A stretch of DNA of 6,854 nucleotides from Pseudomonadota bacterium (GCA_030673585.1 DAOVIU010000057.1:1-6854); one strand, 5' to 3'; positions 1 to 5,681 are shown, numbered from the stretch's first letter. Notes: a model not told the origin generated them from the letters alone. Translations and numbers: made by a program.

Positions 1-396
1 ACCATAGATCCAGAAACGGAGAACCTGAAGGAAGCCGTTTTGGACCAAACTAACGGTGTGGGAGCTGATGCATGTATTTTGACCGTTGCGGCCCCTCAAA
101 TCGTTGAAAGATCCTTCGAGCTCATACGAAAAAGGGGAATCTTGAACATTTTCGCCGGTGGTGAACCCGAAAGTCGAGTACAAATAGATCCGAATTGGGT
201 TCACTACGGTGAGCTTATCATAACGGGCACTCACAGCACCACGTTGAATCAATTCAGGGAGACTGTTAATATAGTAGAATCCAAATCAATTCCCGTGGGT
301 GAAATGATAACCCATCGCTTTAATCTGGATGAAATTCAATTGGCCCTTGATGTTTATGCCAGGAACGAAGGGATCAAGGTGATTATCCATCCCTAG
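1..396 (+). CDS. Zinc-type medium-chain alcohol/polyol dehydrogenase, C-terminal part (5' end outside window)
   Basis: The reading frame is open from base 1 and ends at TAG 394-396, giving 131 residues. No start is needed inside the window, so this is the last third of a protein that is usually about 340-350 residues long. The visible part fits the medium-chain dehydrogenase/reductase superfamily. It starts in the second half of the NAD(P)-binding Rossmann domain ('TNGVGADACILTVAAP', then 'RKRGILNIFAGG') and returns to the C-terminal part of the catalytic domain ('WVHYGELIITGTHSTT', 'GEMITHRFNLDEIQLAL', and the terminal 'GIKVIIHP'). The 'HY-E--I-G-HS-T' block resembles sorbitol/L-iditol, threonine and galactitol-phosphate dehydrogenases. 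The zinc ligands and the GxGxxG cofactor motif lie upstream of the window, so substrate, cofactor and catalytic integrity cannot be judged. The next gene starts 137 bases downstream, so co-transcription is possible but not shown. Confidence 0.88.
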   Translation, partial: TIDPETENLKEAVLDQTNGVGADACILTVAAPQIVERSFELIRKRGILNIFAGGEPESRVQIDPNWVHYGELIITGTHSTTLNQFRETVNIVESKSIPVGEMITHRFNLDEIQLALDVYARNEGIKVIIHP

Positions 397-521
397 TGGT
401 CAAGGGGAGGACTTTTTTCGACATTTCCACGGTTTTTGCTTACATGAATAGAATGAAAAAGGCTCCTGGAAGCGGGATTTCGGGAATCATATGGAATGGA
501 AGCTACAAATCTAGCGGGAGG

Positions 522-528
522 AAGGAGG
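522..528 (+). promoter_or_regulatory. Ribosome binding site fixing the uspA-like start
   Basis: AAGGAGG is a near-perfect Shine-Dalgarno sequence five bases before ATG 534. It decides against the longer in-frame GTG at 396, which would add 46 residues that do not resemble the UspA fold. Confidence 0.8.
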
Positions 529-533
529 ATGAA

Positions 534-1010
534 ATGGTCAAATTCGAACATATTTTAGTGCCCACGGATTTTTCGGAATTTTCAAGATATGCACTGGATT
601 ACGCGATAACCATAGCGAAAACTTTCGGGGCGAAGATTACCCTTATCCATATTACGAATGAAAATGAGCTGGTTGCGCTTCAGCAAGTCTCCCCCTACTT
701 CGAACCGGGGAAATTGGAAGAGCTCATGAGACAGAGGGAGTCCGAAGATCAAAAACAGCTCGATGGGTTTATCCCTCCCGAACTGACAAAAGGGATCAAA
801 GTCGAGACCATCCATAAGGTGGGAATTCCATTTGTGGAGATTATTAGGACGGCAAAGGAGAAGGGGGTGGATTTGATCGTCATGGCAACCCACGGACGAT
901 CAGGCCTGTCCCATATCCTTTTGGGAAGCGTAGCGGAGAAGGTGGTCCGCAAATCGACCTGCCCAGTCCTGTCCATACGACCTCGGGAGCATGAGTTTGC
1001 CATGCCCTGA
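534..1010 (+). CDS. Universal stress protein, UspA family
   Basis: This 158-residue single-domain protein has the usual length of a UspA-family protein. The start at ATG 534 is preceded by AAGGAGG, and 'MVKFEHILVPTDFSEFS' is a typical first strand and loop with the conserved acidic residue (D12) that contacts the nucleotide in ATP-binding members. 'GIP' at 97-99 and the block at 113-150 complete the alpha/beta nucleotide-binding fold. The family ATP motif G-x2-G-x9-G-(S/T) is present as A118-T-H-G121, nine residues, G131-S132. The first Gly is Ala, a frequent variant, so ATP binding is likely but not certain. Family members are cytosolic, often dimeric, and linked to survival under starvation, redox or energy stress. 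The exact role here is unknown. It lies 137 bases after a dehydrogenase gene and 137 bases before a membrane-protein gene. No clear terminator or strong promoter is visible on either side. Confidence 0.93.
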   Translation: MVKFEHILVPTDFSEFSRYALDYAITIAKTFGAKITLIHITNENELVALQQVSPYFEPGKLEELMRQRESEDQKQLDGFIPPELTKGIKVETIHKVGIPFVEIIRTAKEKGVDLIVMATHGRSGLSHILLGSVAEKVVRKSTCPVLSIRPREHEFAMP

Positions 1011-1085
1011 TAAATCGACCTTCAAAGGGGGCTATGCTAACAACTTCAGGCTCTGGGGGTGGAGAGTGACGCACTATTCGTATTG

Positions 1086-1138
1086 CCTTCTCTTCAAGGG
1101 ACCGGGTGGAAACCCTCCAACGTGACGAGCCGAGAGGG
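1086..1138 (+). promoter_or_regulatory. Possible leader RNA fold masking the ribosome binding site of the membrane-protein gene
   Basis: In the 137-base gap after the UspA-family gene, CCTTCTC (1086-1092) can pair with GAGAGGG (1132-1138) through seven pairs, including one G-U. The second arm lies in the Shine-Dalgarno sequence of the next gene. Inside this stem, GGGT (1104-1107) and ACCC (1112-1115) can form a small hairpin closed by a GGAA loop, which fits the GNRA type. I do not recognise a known riboswitch class. Short pairings like this can arise by chance. The rest of the gap shows no terminator or clear promoter. Confidence 0.25.
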
Positions 1139-1140
1139 GA
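1133..1140 (+). promoter_or_regulatory. Ribosome binding site deciding the start of the UPF0104-like gene
   Basis: AGAGGGGA lies seven bases before ATG 1148 and supports that start. The in-frame GTG at 1106 would add 14 polar residues and lacks a convincing Shine-Dalgarno sequence at a suitable distance. Confidence 0.65.
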
Positions 1141-1147
1141 TGAGTTC

Positions 1148-2218
1148 ATGGGGACCAAGCCCAAGAGATGGGTGAAAATCGGGATTATCATCTTCATCGC
1201 CGTGGCCGTATTGGTAGGTGTATCGGATATCAGAAAAATTCTCCGCCTTTCGGCAATGCTTGACCCTTATTTCCTCAGCATATCCTTTCTCGCTACCTTC
1301 GTGAGCTATCTCTTCATAGCCCTCTCCCTGAAAAGGATAATCGATCTGATGAATATTCGCCTCCGTTTTCTGGACATCTTTACCGTCTCATGGGTCTCGA
1401 CCTCCATAAACTACGTCCTATCCACGGGAGGGCTCGGTGGATTCACCGCCCGGGTTTACCTGCTGAAGAAAAAGGGGGTTGCGTACAGTGAAACTATAGT
1501 AGCCTCCATCATTCACAGCTTTATTATGAACGTCGTACTGATGCTATTCGTCCTCATCGGGTTTACAACGTTAATTGTACACAAACAGATGCGAGCCTAT
1601 AACTTCGTCGCATCCAGTTTTCTCATATTTGTCACCCTCTATATAACATATATGGCTTTCAAATCAGTAGTCAACTGGGAGTTCCGGGAAACCTGGATCG
1701 ACCGGATCGCCCGATGGACCAACAGGATCTATTCCTACTTCTCCAAGAAGGAAGGCAAGGTGATTGAGACCGAGGAGCTCGTCTCCTTCAAGGCGGAGTT
1801 CAATCACGGAATGGAGTTGATGGTGCTGAAAAAGGGGGAGTTGAAGGCCCCGGTCATCTACATATTTCTCGATTGGATCTGCTGCCTCTTCACCCTCTAT
1901 TTCTGCTTTCGGGCTGTCCACTACTCCATCCACCCCGAAGTCCTCGTTGTGGGATTCGCAGTTGGGCTCTTCGCATCGATTCTATCGCTGGTTCCCGGTG
2001 GGCTGGGAGTCATGGAGGGATCCATGGCAGCTGTTTACTACGGTCTCATGGTTCCCCTGGAGGAGGCCATCGTCGCCGTCATTCTGTATCGCCTCATCTA
2101 TTATGTATTCCCATTCCTGACAAGCCTACTGCTGTATCACTCTCTCTTTAAGGAGGCCCGCATTTCCGCTAACCCGGAAGGATCGGGGGAACGGCTGGAA
2201 ACGAACCCGCGGGAATAG
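1148..2218 (+). CDS. UPF0104/YbhN-type integral membrane protein (lysylphosphatidylglycerol synthase TM / flippase-like family)
   Basis: This 356-residue inner-membrane protein has about eight hydrophobic segments, near residues 8-27, 40-60, 69-90, 116-145, 152-172, 234-256, 263-283 and 305-332. A polar loop of about 55 residues (178-232) lies in the middle. The hallmark 'VPGGLGVMEG' (282-291) is the glycine-rich motif of the UPF0104/LPG_synthase_TM family. A related 'STGGLGGFTAR' (92-102) occurs in the first half, consistent with the family's two-repeat arrangement. In MprF the equivalent domain flips lysyl-phosphatidylglycerol. Stand-alone members such as YbhN lack the aminoacyl-transferase domain, as here, and their substrates are mostly unknown. 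A lipid or glycolipid transport role is therefore an inference from the family. ATG 1148 is chosen because of the good Shine-Dalgarno sequence. The C-terminal tail after 335 is polar and probably cytoplasmic. pepA follows after only 37 bases, so the two are probably co-transcribed, although no functional link is obvious. Confidence 0.87.
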   Translation: MGTKPKRWVKIGIIIFIAVAVLVGVSDIRKILRLSAMLDPYFLSISFLATFVSYLFIALSLKRIIDLMNIRLRFLDIFTVSWVSTSINYVLSTGGLGGFTARVYLLKKKGVAYSETIVASIIHSFIMNVVLMLFVLIGFTTLIVHKQMRAYNFVASSFLIFVTLYITYMAFKSVVNWEFRETWIDRIARWTNRIYSYFSKKEGKVIETEELVSFKAEFNHGMELMVLKKGELKAPVIYIFLDWICCLFTLYFCFRAVHYSIHPEVLVVGFAVGLFASILSLVPGGLGVMEGSMAAVYYGLMVPLEEAIVAVILYRLIYYVFPFLTSLLLYHSLFKEARISANPEGSGERLETNPRE

Positions 2219-2255
2219 CAAGACAGCCCAACAACCGAGGTGGCGGAGTTGAACA

Positions 2256-3764
2256 ATGAATATAACACTACAAAAAGGCAGGCTCGAAACCTTCACATCT
2301 GAGACCGTTGTGGCCTTCCATTTTCAAGCGGACGAAAAGCTACAACGGGATACGCAGGTGATGGACAAAGCCTGTGGAGGACTCATATCCGAGGTCATTC
2401 GAAGCGGGGACTTTCAAGGGGAACTCTATCAACCCTCCCTCATCTATACCAAGGGAACCATTCCCGCCAAACGCATCCTTTTGATGGGACTGGGGAAGAG
2501 GGGGGATTTCAATTTGGATAAATGGAGGGGCGCGGCCTCCAAGGCAGCCCAATTTCTCCGAGATAAGGGGATAAAGGAGTTCTCACTTCATCCCTACCTC
2601 ACGGGTGAGGGGAAAATCAGCATCGAGGATTTTTCCCAAGGCCTTGTCGAGGGAATGTATCTGGGGCTATACCAGTTCACCGAGTTTAAGACTGAGGAAA
2701 AGGAAAAGATCAAAGAGGTTGAACAGGTCCATCTGGTCACACCGGACGGAAAGAGAATTTCTCACATCCAGAAGGCCGTGGACGCCGCTGAGAACGTTTC
2801 AAGGGCAGTTTATCTCACAAGGGATTTGGTCTCTCGGCCGGCGAATCGAAAGACTCCCTCGATGTTGGCCCAAATTGCCAAAGACGTCGCGGGAAATAAC
2901 GGCCTACGGTGGAAGGTCCTCAATGTGGAGGAGATGAAAAAACTTGGAATGGGAGCCCTCCTGGCTGTAGCTTCGGGCAGCCGTGAACCCCCTAAATTCA
3001 TCATCCTGGAATACAAACCTCCGAGCACCCGAATGGACACAGTGGTGATCATCGGAAAGGCAATTACCTTCGACAGCGGCGGATTATCCCTCAAACCCTC
3101 GGAAAATATGGATAAAATGAAACATGATATGGGAGGAGGGGCAGCAGCAATAGGAATCATCCAAGCGGTATCTCAGCTCAAGCTTCCCGTTCATTTGATC
3201 GGCTTGATCCCCGCAACGGAGAACCTCCCCAGCGGTTCGGCCTATAGGCCGGGGGATATCCTCAACTCCCTATCCGGAAAGACCATTGAGGTCATCAGCA
3301 CCGATGCGGAGGGGAGGCTGATTTTGGCCGATGCCCTTGCCTATTCGCAGCGGTTCAAACCAAACGTCATCATTGACCTGGCTACCCTCACCGGAGCCTG
3401 TATCATCGCCCTGGGTGAAAACGTGACGGGAATGATGGGAAATGACGACGAGCTCAAGGCAAGGGTCACGAGGGCGGCAGATCGAACAGGGGAAAAGGTC
3501 TGGGAATTACCCTTATGGGAGGAATACGAGGAACAGCTAAAGAGCGAAGTTGCTGACATAAAGAATGTGGGAGGAAGGCCCGCTGGGACCATTACCGGGG
3601 GAGCTTTTCTCAAGAAGTTCGTTGGGGAATACCCATGGGTCCACTTGGATATCGCCGGTCCCGTATGGGCAGACAAAGACAAGCCTTATATTCCCAAGGG
3701 GGCCACGGGGGTAGGGGTGAGGCTCGTTGTCCAACTCTTGCGGGATTGGAAGGCGTACTCGTGA
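2256..3764 (+). CDS. pepA: Leucyl aminopeptidase, peptidase family M17
   Basis: This is a 502-residue cytosolic aminopeptidase of normal M17 length, expected to be a hexamer. It removes N-terminal residues, preferring Leu, from peptides in protein turnover. Residues 1-150 match the variable N-terminal domain ('LLMGLGKRGDFNLDKWRGAASKAAQFLRDK'). The catalytic domain starts near 185 with 'LVSRPANRKTPSMLA'. Metal ligands and catalytic residues can be placed by comparison with bovine lens and E. coli enzymes: K268 and D273 in 'GKAITFDSGG', catalytic K280 in 'SLKP', D291 in 'HDMGGG', D350 and E352 in 'STDAEGRL', and R354. All are present, so an active two-metal enzyme is expected. The family signature NTDAEGRL has Ser for the first Asn (S348). 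ATG 2256 is preceded by purine-rich GAGGTGGCGGAG, and the gene follows the membrane-protein gene by 37 bases. Some PepA proteins also bind DNA, but nothing here tests that. The gene converges on the DUF1844 gene with 34 bases between the stops and no clear terminator hairpin. Confidence 0.97.
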   Translation: MNITLQKGRLETFTSETVVAFHFQADEKLQRDTQVMDKACGGLISEVIRSGDFQGELYQPSLIYTKGTIPAKRILLMGLGKRGDFNLDKWRGAASKAAQFLRDKGIKEFSLHPYLTGEGKISIEDFSQGLVEGMYLGLYQFTEFKTEEKEKIKEVEQVHLVTPDGKRISHIQKAVDAAENVSRAVYLTRDLVSRPANRKTPSMLAQIAKDVAGNNGLRWKVLNVEEMKKLGMGALLAVASGSREPPKFIILEYKPPSTRMDTVVIIGKAITFDSGGLSLKPSENMDKMKHDMGGGAAAIGIIQAVSQLKLPVHLIGLIPATENLPSGSAYRPGDILNSLSGKTIEVISTDAEGRLILADALAYSQRFKPNVIIDLATLTGACIIALGENVTGMMGNDDELKARVTRAADRTGEKVWELPLWEEYEEQLKSEVADIKNVGGRPAGTITGGAFLKKFVGEYPWVHLDIAGPVWADKDKPYIPKGATGVGVRLVVQLLRDWKAYS

Positions 3765-3798
3765 GGCGGAAGAATTCCAAGTGGAAGGGAGATGTAAG

Positions 3799-4266
3799 CT
3801 ATCCCGATTCCTTTACGTACATCATTTTGAGATGAGTTAGCGCATTATCGATCGAAGCCCTCTCGTCCTCTTTCAGGTTTTCCTTGGTTTTCTCCTTCAG
3901 GATGATTATGAGATCAATGAAATGCCGGGCCCACTGGAGGTGAAGGTCCTTCTCGGTCTTGTCTAATTTCGAAACCTCACTCAATATGCCCAGGGGTTGA
4001 GCTGCCAAGAGAGAGACTAAAACGGAAAAGGTAGCCTCGGGTGGGGGAGAAATTTGTCTTTTCTCCTCCTTTTTTTCCTCTTTCCTCTCCTGTCGTATCT
4101 CCGCTTCCCTTTCCCTCTCTTCTACTTTTAACCTCTCCTCATCGGCCTCGGGTTTCTCCTCCTTCCCCTCCTCGCCCGGGGAAGGTTTTTCCTCTTGCTG
4201 AAAGAAGTGCCTCTTATCCCTTACGACAAAGCCCTTTTCCTCCTTCTCCCTCTCCTCTTCTTCCAT
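3799..4266 (-). CDS. DUF1844 domain protein with a long charged N-terminal region
   Basis: This 155-residue protein is of unknown function. Residues about 79-152 match DUF1844: 'FSVLVSLLAAQPLGIL', a short acidic/basic linker, 'ARHFIDLIIILKEKTKENLKEDE', then 'IDNALTHLKMMYVKES'. These are short helices typical of the family in Desulfobacterota-like bacteria and some other phyla. Near the N-terminus 'KGFVVRDKRHF' (11-21) is a small motif that often precedes this domain. Between them, residues 23-72 are almost all Glu, Lys and Arg, probably disordered or a charged helix. There is no signal peptide or clear membrane segment. I chose ATG 4266 because AAGGAG (4277-4282) sits eight bases before it, whereas the in-frame GTG at 4275 overlaps that Shine-Dalgarno sequence. 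It is divergent from rpoH across a 255-base region and convergent with pepA. The family call is firm; no function should be assigned. Confidence 0.88.
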   Translation of the reverse strand: MEEEEREKEEKGFVVRDKRHFFQQEEKPSPGEEGKEEKPEADEERLKVEEREREAEIRQERKEEKKEEKRQISPPPEATFSVLVSLLAAQPLGILSEVSKLDKTEKDLHLQWARHFIDLIIILKEKTKENLKEDERASIDNALTHLKMMYVKESG

Positions 4267-4276
4267 CCCTATCACT

Positions 4277-4282
4277 CCTTCT
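4277..4282 (-). promoter_or_regulatory. Ribosome binding site deciding the DUF1844 start
   Basis: On the - strand AAGGAG ends eight bases before ATG 4266. The alternative GTG at 4275-4273 overlaps the last base of this site, so it could not use it. Confidence 0.7.
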
Positions 4283-4378
4283 CGTCAAAGATGCGGAAAT
4301 TTTCTCCAAAACCATTCGTATCAATATGAAATGAAAAAAAACAAATGAAATTTTTTAAAAAAATACAAAATAATGAGA

Positions 4379-4407
4379 AATATAAAGATAATGTCTTATT
4401 TTTGGAA
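4379..4407 (-). promoter_or_regulatory. Candidate sigma70-like promoter of the DUF1844 gene
   Basis: On the - strand TTCCAA (4407-4402) and TATATT (4384-4379) are 17 bases apart. The -10 is good (5 of 6) but the -35 is weak (3 of 6), and AT-rich DNA yields such matches by chance. The -35 overlaps one half of the palindrome at 4404-4415. A start near 4372 would give a leader of about 105 bases. Confidence 0.3.
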
Positions 4408-4415
4408 TATATTCC
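4404..4415. repeat. Perfect 12-base palindrome, possible operator
   Basis: GGAATATATTCC is a perfect inverted repeat, flanked outside one unpaired base by TT and AA that also match. It lies 22 bases upstream of the rpoH -35 and overlaps the candidate -35 of the leftward DUF1844 promoter. Its size and position suit a dimeric regulator, but I do not recognise the protein that would bind it. Confidence 0.4.
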
Positions 4416-4429
4416 GAATAACTGTCTTT

Positions 4430-4442
4430 TTTCGCCCTTGAA
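4430..4442 (+). promoter_or_regulatory. Sigma32-type extended -35 element upstream of rpoH
   Basis: TTTCGCCCTTGAA matches the E. coli heat-shock consensus TCTCNCCCTTGAA at all specified bases but one. At the expected distance downstream there is no C-rich CCCCAT-type -10, only GTATATTA. The element is therefore half of a sigma32 promoter by the E. coli standard. It shares its TTGAA with the sigma70-like -35. RpoH proteins of other lineages may tolerate a different -10, so autoregulation remains possible but unproven. Confidence 0.4.
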
Positions 4443-4466
4443 TTTTAATCGCTCGGTTTGTATATT
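4438..4466 (+). promoter_or_regulatory. Sigma70-like promoter of rpoH
   Basis: A -35 TTGAAT (4438-4443) and a -10 TATATT (4461-4466, 5 of 6) are separated by the ideal 17 bases. The predicted start is near 4473, inside the CIRCE operator, with a leader of about 49 bases before ATG 4522. The placement directly next to the operator strengthens the call. Confidence 0.7.
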
Positions 4467-4467
4467 A

Positions 4468-4494
4468 TTAGCACTCAACATCATTGAGTGCTAA
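4468..4494. promoter_or_regulatory. CIRCE operator (HrcA binding site) controlling rpoH
   Basis: TTAGCACTC (4468-4476) and GAGTGCTAA (4486-4494) with a nine-base spacer form an exact match to the CIRCE consensus TTAGCACTC-N9-GAGTGCTAA. Pairing continues outward by three bases (4465-4497) and inward by two, giving 14-base arms around a CATCA centre. CIRCE is bound by the repressor HrcA, whose activity depends on GroEL, and it normally sits at groESL, dnaK or hrcA promoters. Here it follows the -10 and covers the predicted start of rpoH, which is a classic repressing position. hrcA itself is not in the window. Confidence 0.95.
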
Positions 4495-4521
4495 TAACCT
4501 GGTAGTGGAGGAAAAGAGAAG

Positions 4522-5370
4522 ATGTCCAATCTTCCCGTTGTAAGCAATGGCCTGGATCTATATATGGCTCAGATTAGCCAACTCCCAATCCTTTCCCCCG
4601 AAGAGGAATTTGAAATAGCCGTGAAATATCGGGAGAAAGGTGATGTTGAGGCAGCCCACACATTGATTACATCAAATCTTCGATTTGTTGTCAAGATCGC
4701 CCTAGAATACAAGAATTATAGGATCAAACTCCTGGATCTAATTCAGGAGGGAAACATTGGATTGATGATGGCGGTTAAGAAATTTGATCCCCGAAAAGGA
4801 TACCGGTTAATATCCTATGCCGTCTGGTGGATCAGGGCCTACATTCAAAATTTCATCATAAAATCGTGGAGCCTCGTAAAAATTGGAACCACCCAAGCCC
4901 AGAAGAAGTTGTTCTACAAGTTGGGAAAGGTTAGAAGGTTGTTGGAAGCCTCTCAGGGGGATCATCCCCAATCTTATGAGGAGATCGCGAAGGATTTGGG
5001 GGTAAAAGAGGAGGAGATCCATGAGATGGAGCAACGTATGGGGAGAAGGGATGTATCATTGGATCTCCCCTTTGATGAGAATCAAGAATTAACCCCGTTG
5101 GAGCTCCTTTCCGATGATTCCCCTGATCAGGAAGATATGTTGATTCGTTCTCAGGATTCGCAAATTCGGAGAAATGAGATCTCTAAGGCCCTCGATAAGT
5201 TGAGCGAAAGGGAGAGATACATTATCACCCATCGCATCATGAGCGACAAGCCCTTGACTTTACGGGAAATCGGCGATAGGTTTGAGCTTTCAAGGGAAAG
5301 GGTCAGACAGATCGAGAAAAAGGCACTGACGAAGCTGCGAAGAGACATGCAGTATCAGGCGCAAGCGTAA
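4522..5370 (+). CDS. rpoH: RNA polymerase heat-shock sigma factor, RpoH (sigma32) type
   Basis: This 282-residue group 3 sigma70-family factor is close to the 284 residues of E. coli RpoH. It directs RNA polymerase to heat-shock promoters. Region 1.2 is near 8-40 ('LDLYMAQISQLPILSPEEEFEIA'). Region 2.1-2.2 contains 'TSNLRFVVKIALEY' and 'DLIQEGNIGLMMAVKKFDP' (72-90), the core-binding part. Region 2.3-2.4 is 'GYRLISYAVWWIRAYIQNFIIKSWSLVKIGTTQAQKKLF'. The RpoH box, Q-K-K-L-F-Y-K-L-G (127-135), is the diagnostic segment separating RpoH from RpoD and RpoS. Region 4.2 is 'LTLREIGDRFELSRERVRQIEKKAL' (245-269), the helix-turn-helix for the -35. There is no N-terminal region 1.1, as expected. GGAGG (4507-4511) lies ten bases before ATG 4522. 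Upstream sit a sigma70-like promoter, a CIRCE operator and a sigma32-like -35, pointing to HrcA repression and possibly self-activation. An FmdB-family gene follows after 29 bases and is probably in the same transcript. Confidence 0.95.
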   Translation: MSNLPVVSNGLDLYMAQISQLPILSPEEEFEIAVKYREKGDVEAAHTLITSNLRFVVKIALEYKNYRIKLLDLIQEGNIGLMMAVKKFDPRKGYRLISYAVWWIRAYIQNFIIKSWSLVKIGTTQAQKKLFYKLGKVRRLLEASQGDHPQSYEEIAKDLGVKEEEIHEMEQRMGRRDVSLDLPFDENQELTPLELLSDDSPDQEDMLIRSQDSQIRRNEISKALDKLSERERYIITHRIMSDKPLTLREIGDRFELSRERVRQIEKKALTKLRRDMQYQAQA

Positions 5371-5399
5371 TTACTACGACTTTCTTTGAGGATGATTTC

Positions 5400-5681
5400 A
5401 TGCCAATTTATGAGTATCAATGCCAAAAATGCAAAAATATCTTCGAGGTTTTCCATAAAATTGAAGAAGAGGTCAACCCAGCCTGCCCGAGATGTTTGGG
5501 GCAGGCGAGGAGAGTCATGTCGGCAACGAATTTCATCCTAAAGGGATCGGGATTCTACGTAAACGACTACCCTTCCGAAAGTAAAAAGAAGAGGGAGAAA
5601 GAGGAAAAAGAGACGAGAAAACCTGCCGGAGGATCGAAGAAAACCGAATCGCAAAAAGAAAAGGCCGAAAAAAATCAGTAG
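5400..5681 (+). CDS. FmdB-family zinc-ribbon protein with a Lys/Glu-rich tail
   Basis: This is a 93-residue small protein. The first 42 residues form the FmdB/CxxC_CXXC_SSSS zinc ribbon. 'MPIYEYQCQKC' gives C8 and C11, and 'CPRC' gives C29 and C32, so all four zinc ligands are present. 'LKGSGFYVNDYPSES' (47-61) is the family motif after the ribbon. The remaining 30 or so residues are almost entirely Lys, Glu, Arg and Ser, probably disordered. The family is named after a putative regulator of formamidase/amide use, but most members have no proven function. A nucleic-acid or ribosome-linked role is sometimes suggested and is only inference here. ATG 5400 has GAGGA (5388-5392) seven bases upstream. 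The gene lies 29 bases after rpoH on the same strand, so it may share heat-shock control. It converges on coaBC with 42 bases between the stops and no obvious terminator hairpin. Confidence 0.9.
   Translation: MPIYEYQCQKCKNIFEVFHKIEEEVNPACPRCLGQARRVMSATNFILKGSGFYVNDYPSESKKKREKEEKETRKPAGGSKKTESQKEKAEKNQ

Larger units (their letters stand above)
4267..4521. other. AT-rich divergent regulatory region between the DUF1844 gene and rpoH
   Basis: This 255-base gap holds the control elements of two divergent genes. About 4317-4430 is far more AT-rich than the flanking genes and includes A and T tracts (A8 at 4334-4341, T6A7 at 4351-4363), which suggest curved or easily melted DNA. A palindrome (4404-4415), a candidate leftward promoter, an rpoH promoter and a CIRCE operator are listed separately. 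I see no convincing small coding gene in it. The open frame on the - strand at 4272-4484 runs through the operator and promoters and is rejected. Confidence 0.75.

Noticed and set aside
441..454. TAGAAT at 449-454 as a -10 for the uspA-like gene.
   Set aside because: The hexamer matches 5 of 6, but no acceptable -35 lies 16-18 bases upstream, so it is not listed as a promoter.
396..533. An in-frame GTG at 396 overlapping the TAG of the dehydrogenase gene (TAGTG), which would give the UspA protein 46 extra residues and suggest translational coupling.
   Set aside because: The extra residues do not resemble the start of a UspA protein. No Shine-Dalgarno sequence precedes the GTG, whereas ATG 534 has AAGGAGG at the right distance and opens with the family's first strand.
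1148..2218. Identification of the membrane protein as MprF, a lysylphosphatidylglycerol synthase.
   Set aside because: It has only the membrane flippase-like part. The C-terminal aminoacyl-transferase domain of MprF is absent, so only the wider UPF0104/YbhN family is supported.
4272..4484. A 70-codon open frame on the - strand between the DUF1844 gene and rpoH.
   Set aside because: It runs through the CIRCE site, both promoters and the A/T tracts. Its Phe/Lys/Ile-rich translation reflects AT-rich DNA, and it overlaps the ribosome binding site of the real gene.
4522..5370. Assignment of the sigma factor as RpoD or RpoS.
   Set aside because: There is no region 1.1, the length is 282 residues, and the RpoH box (127-135) is present, which points to RpoH.
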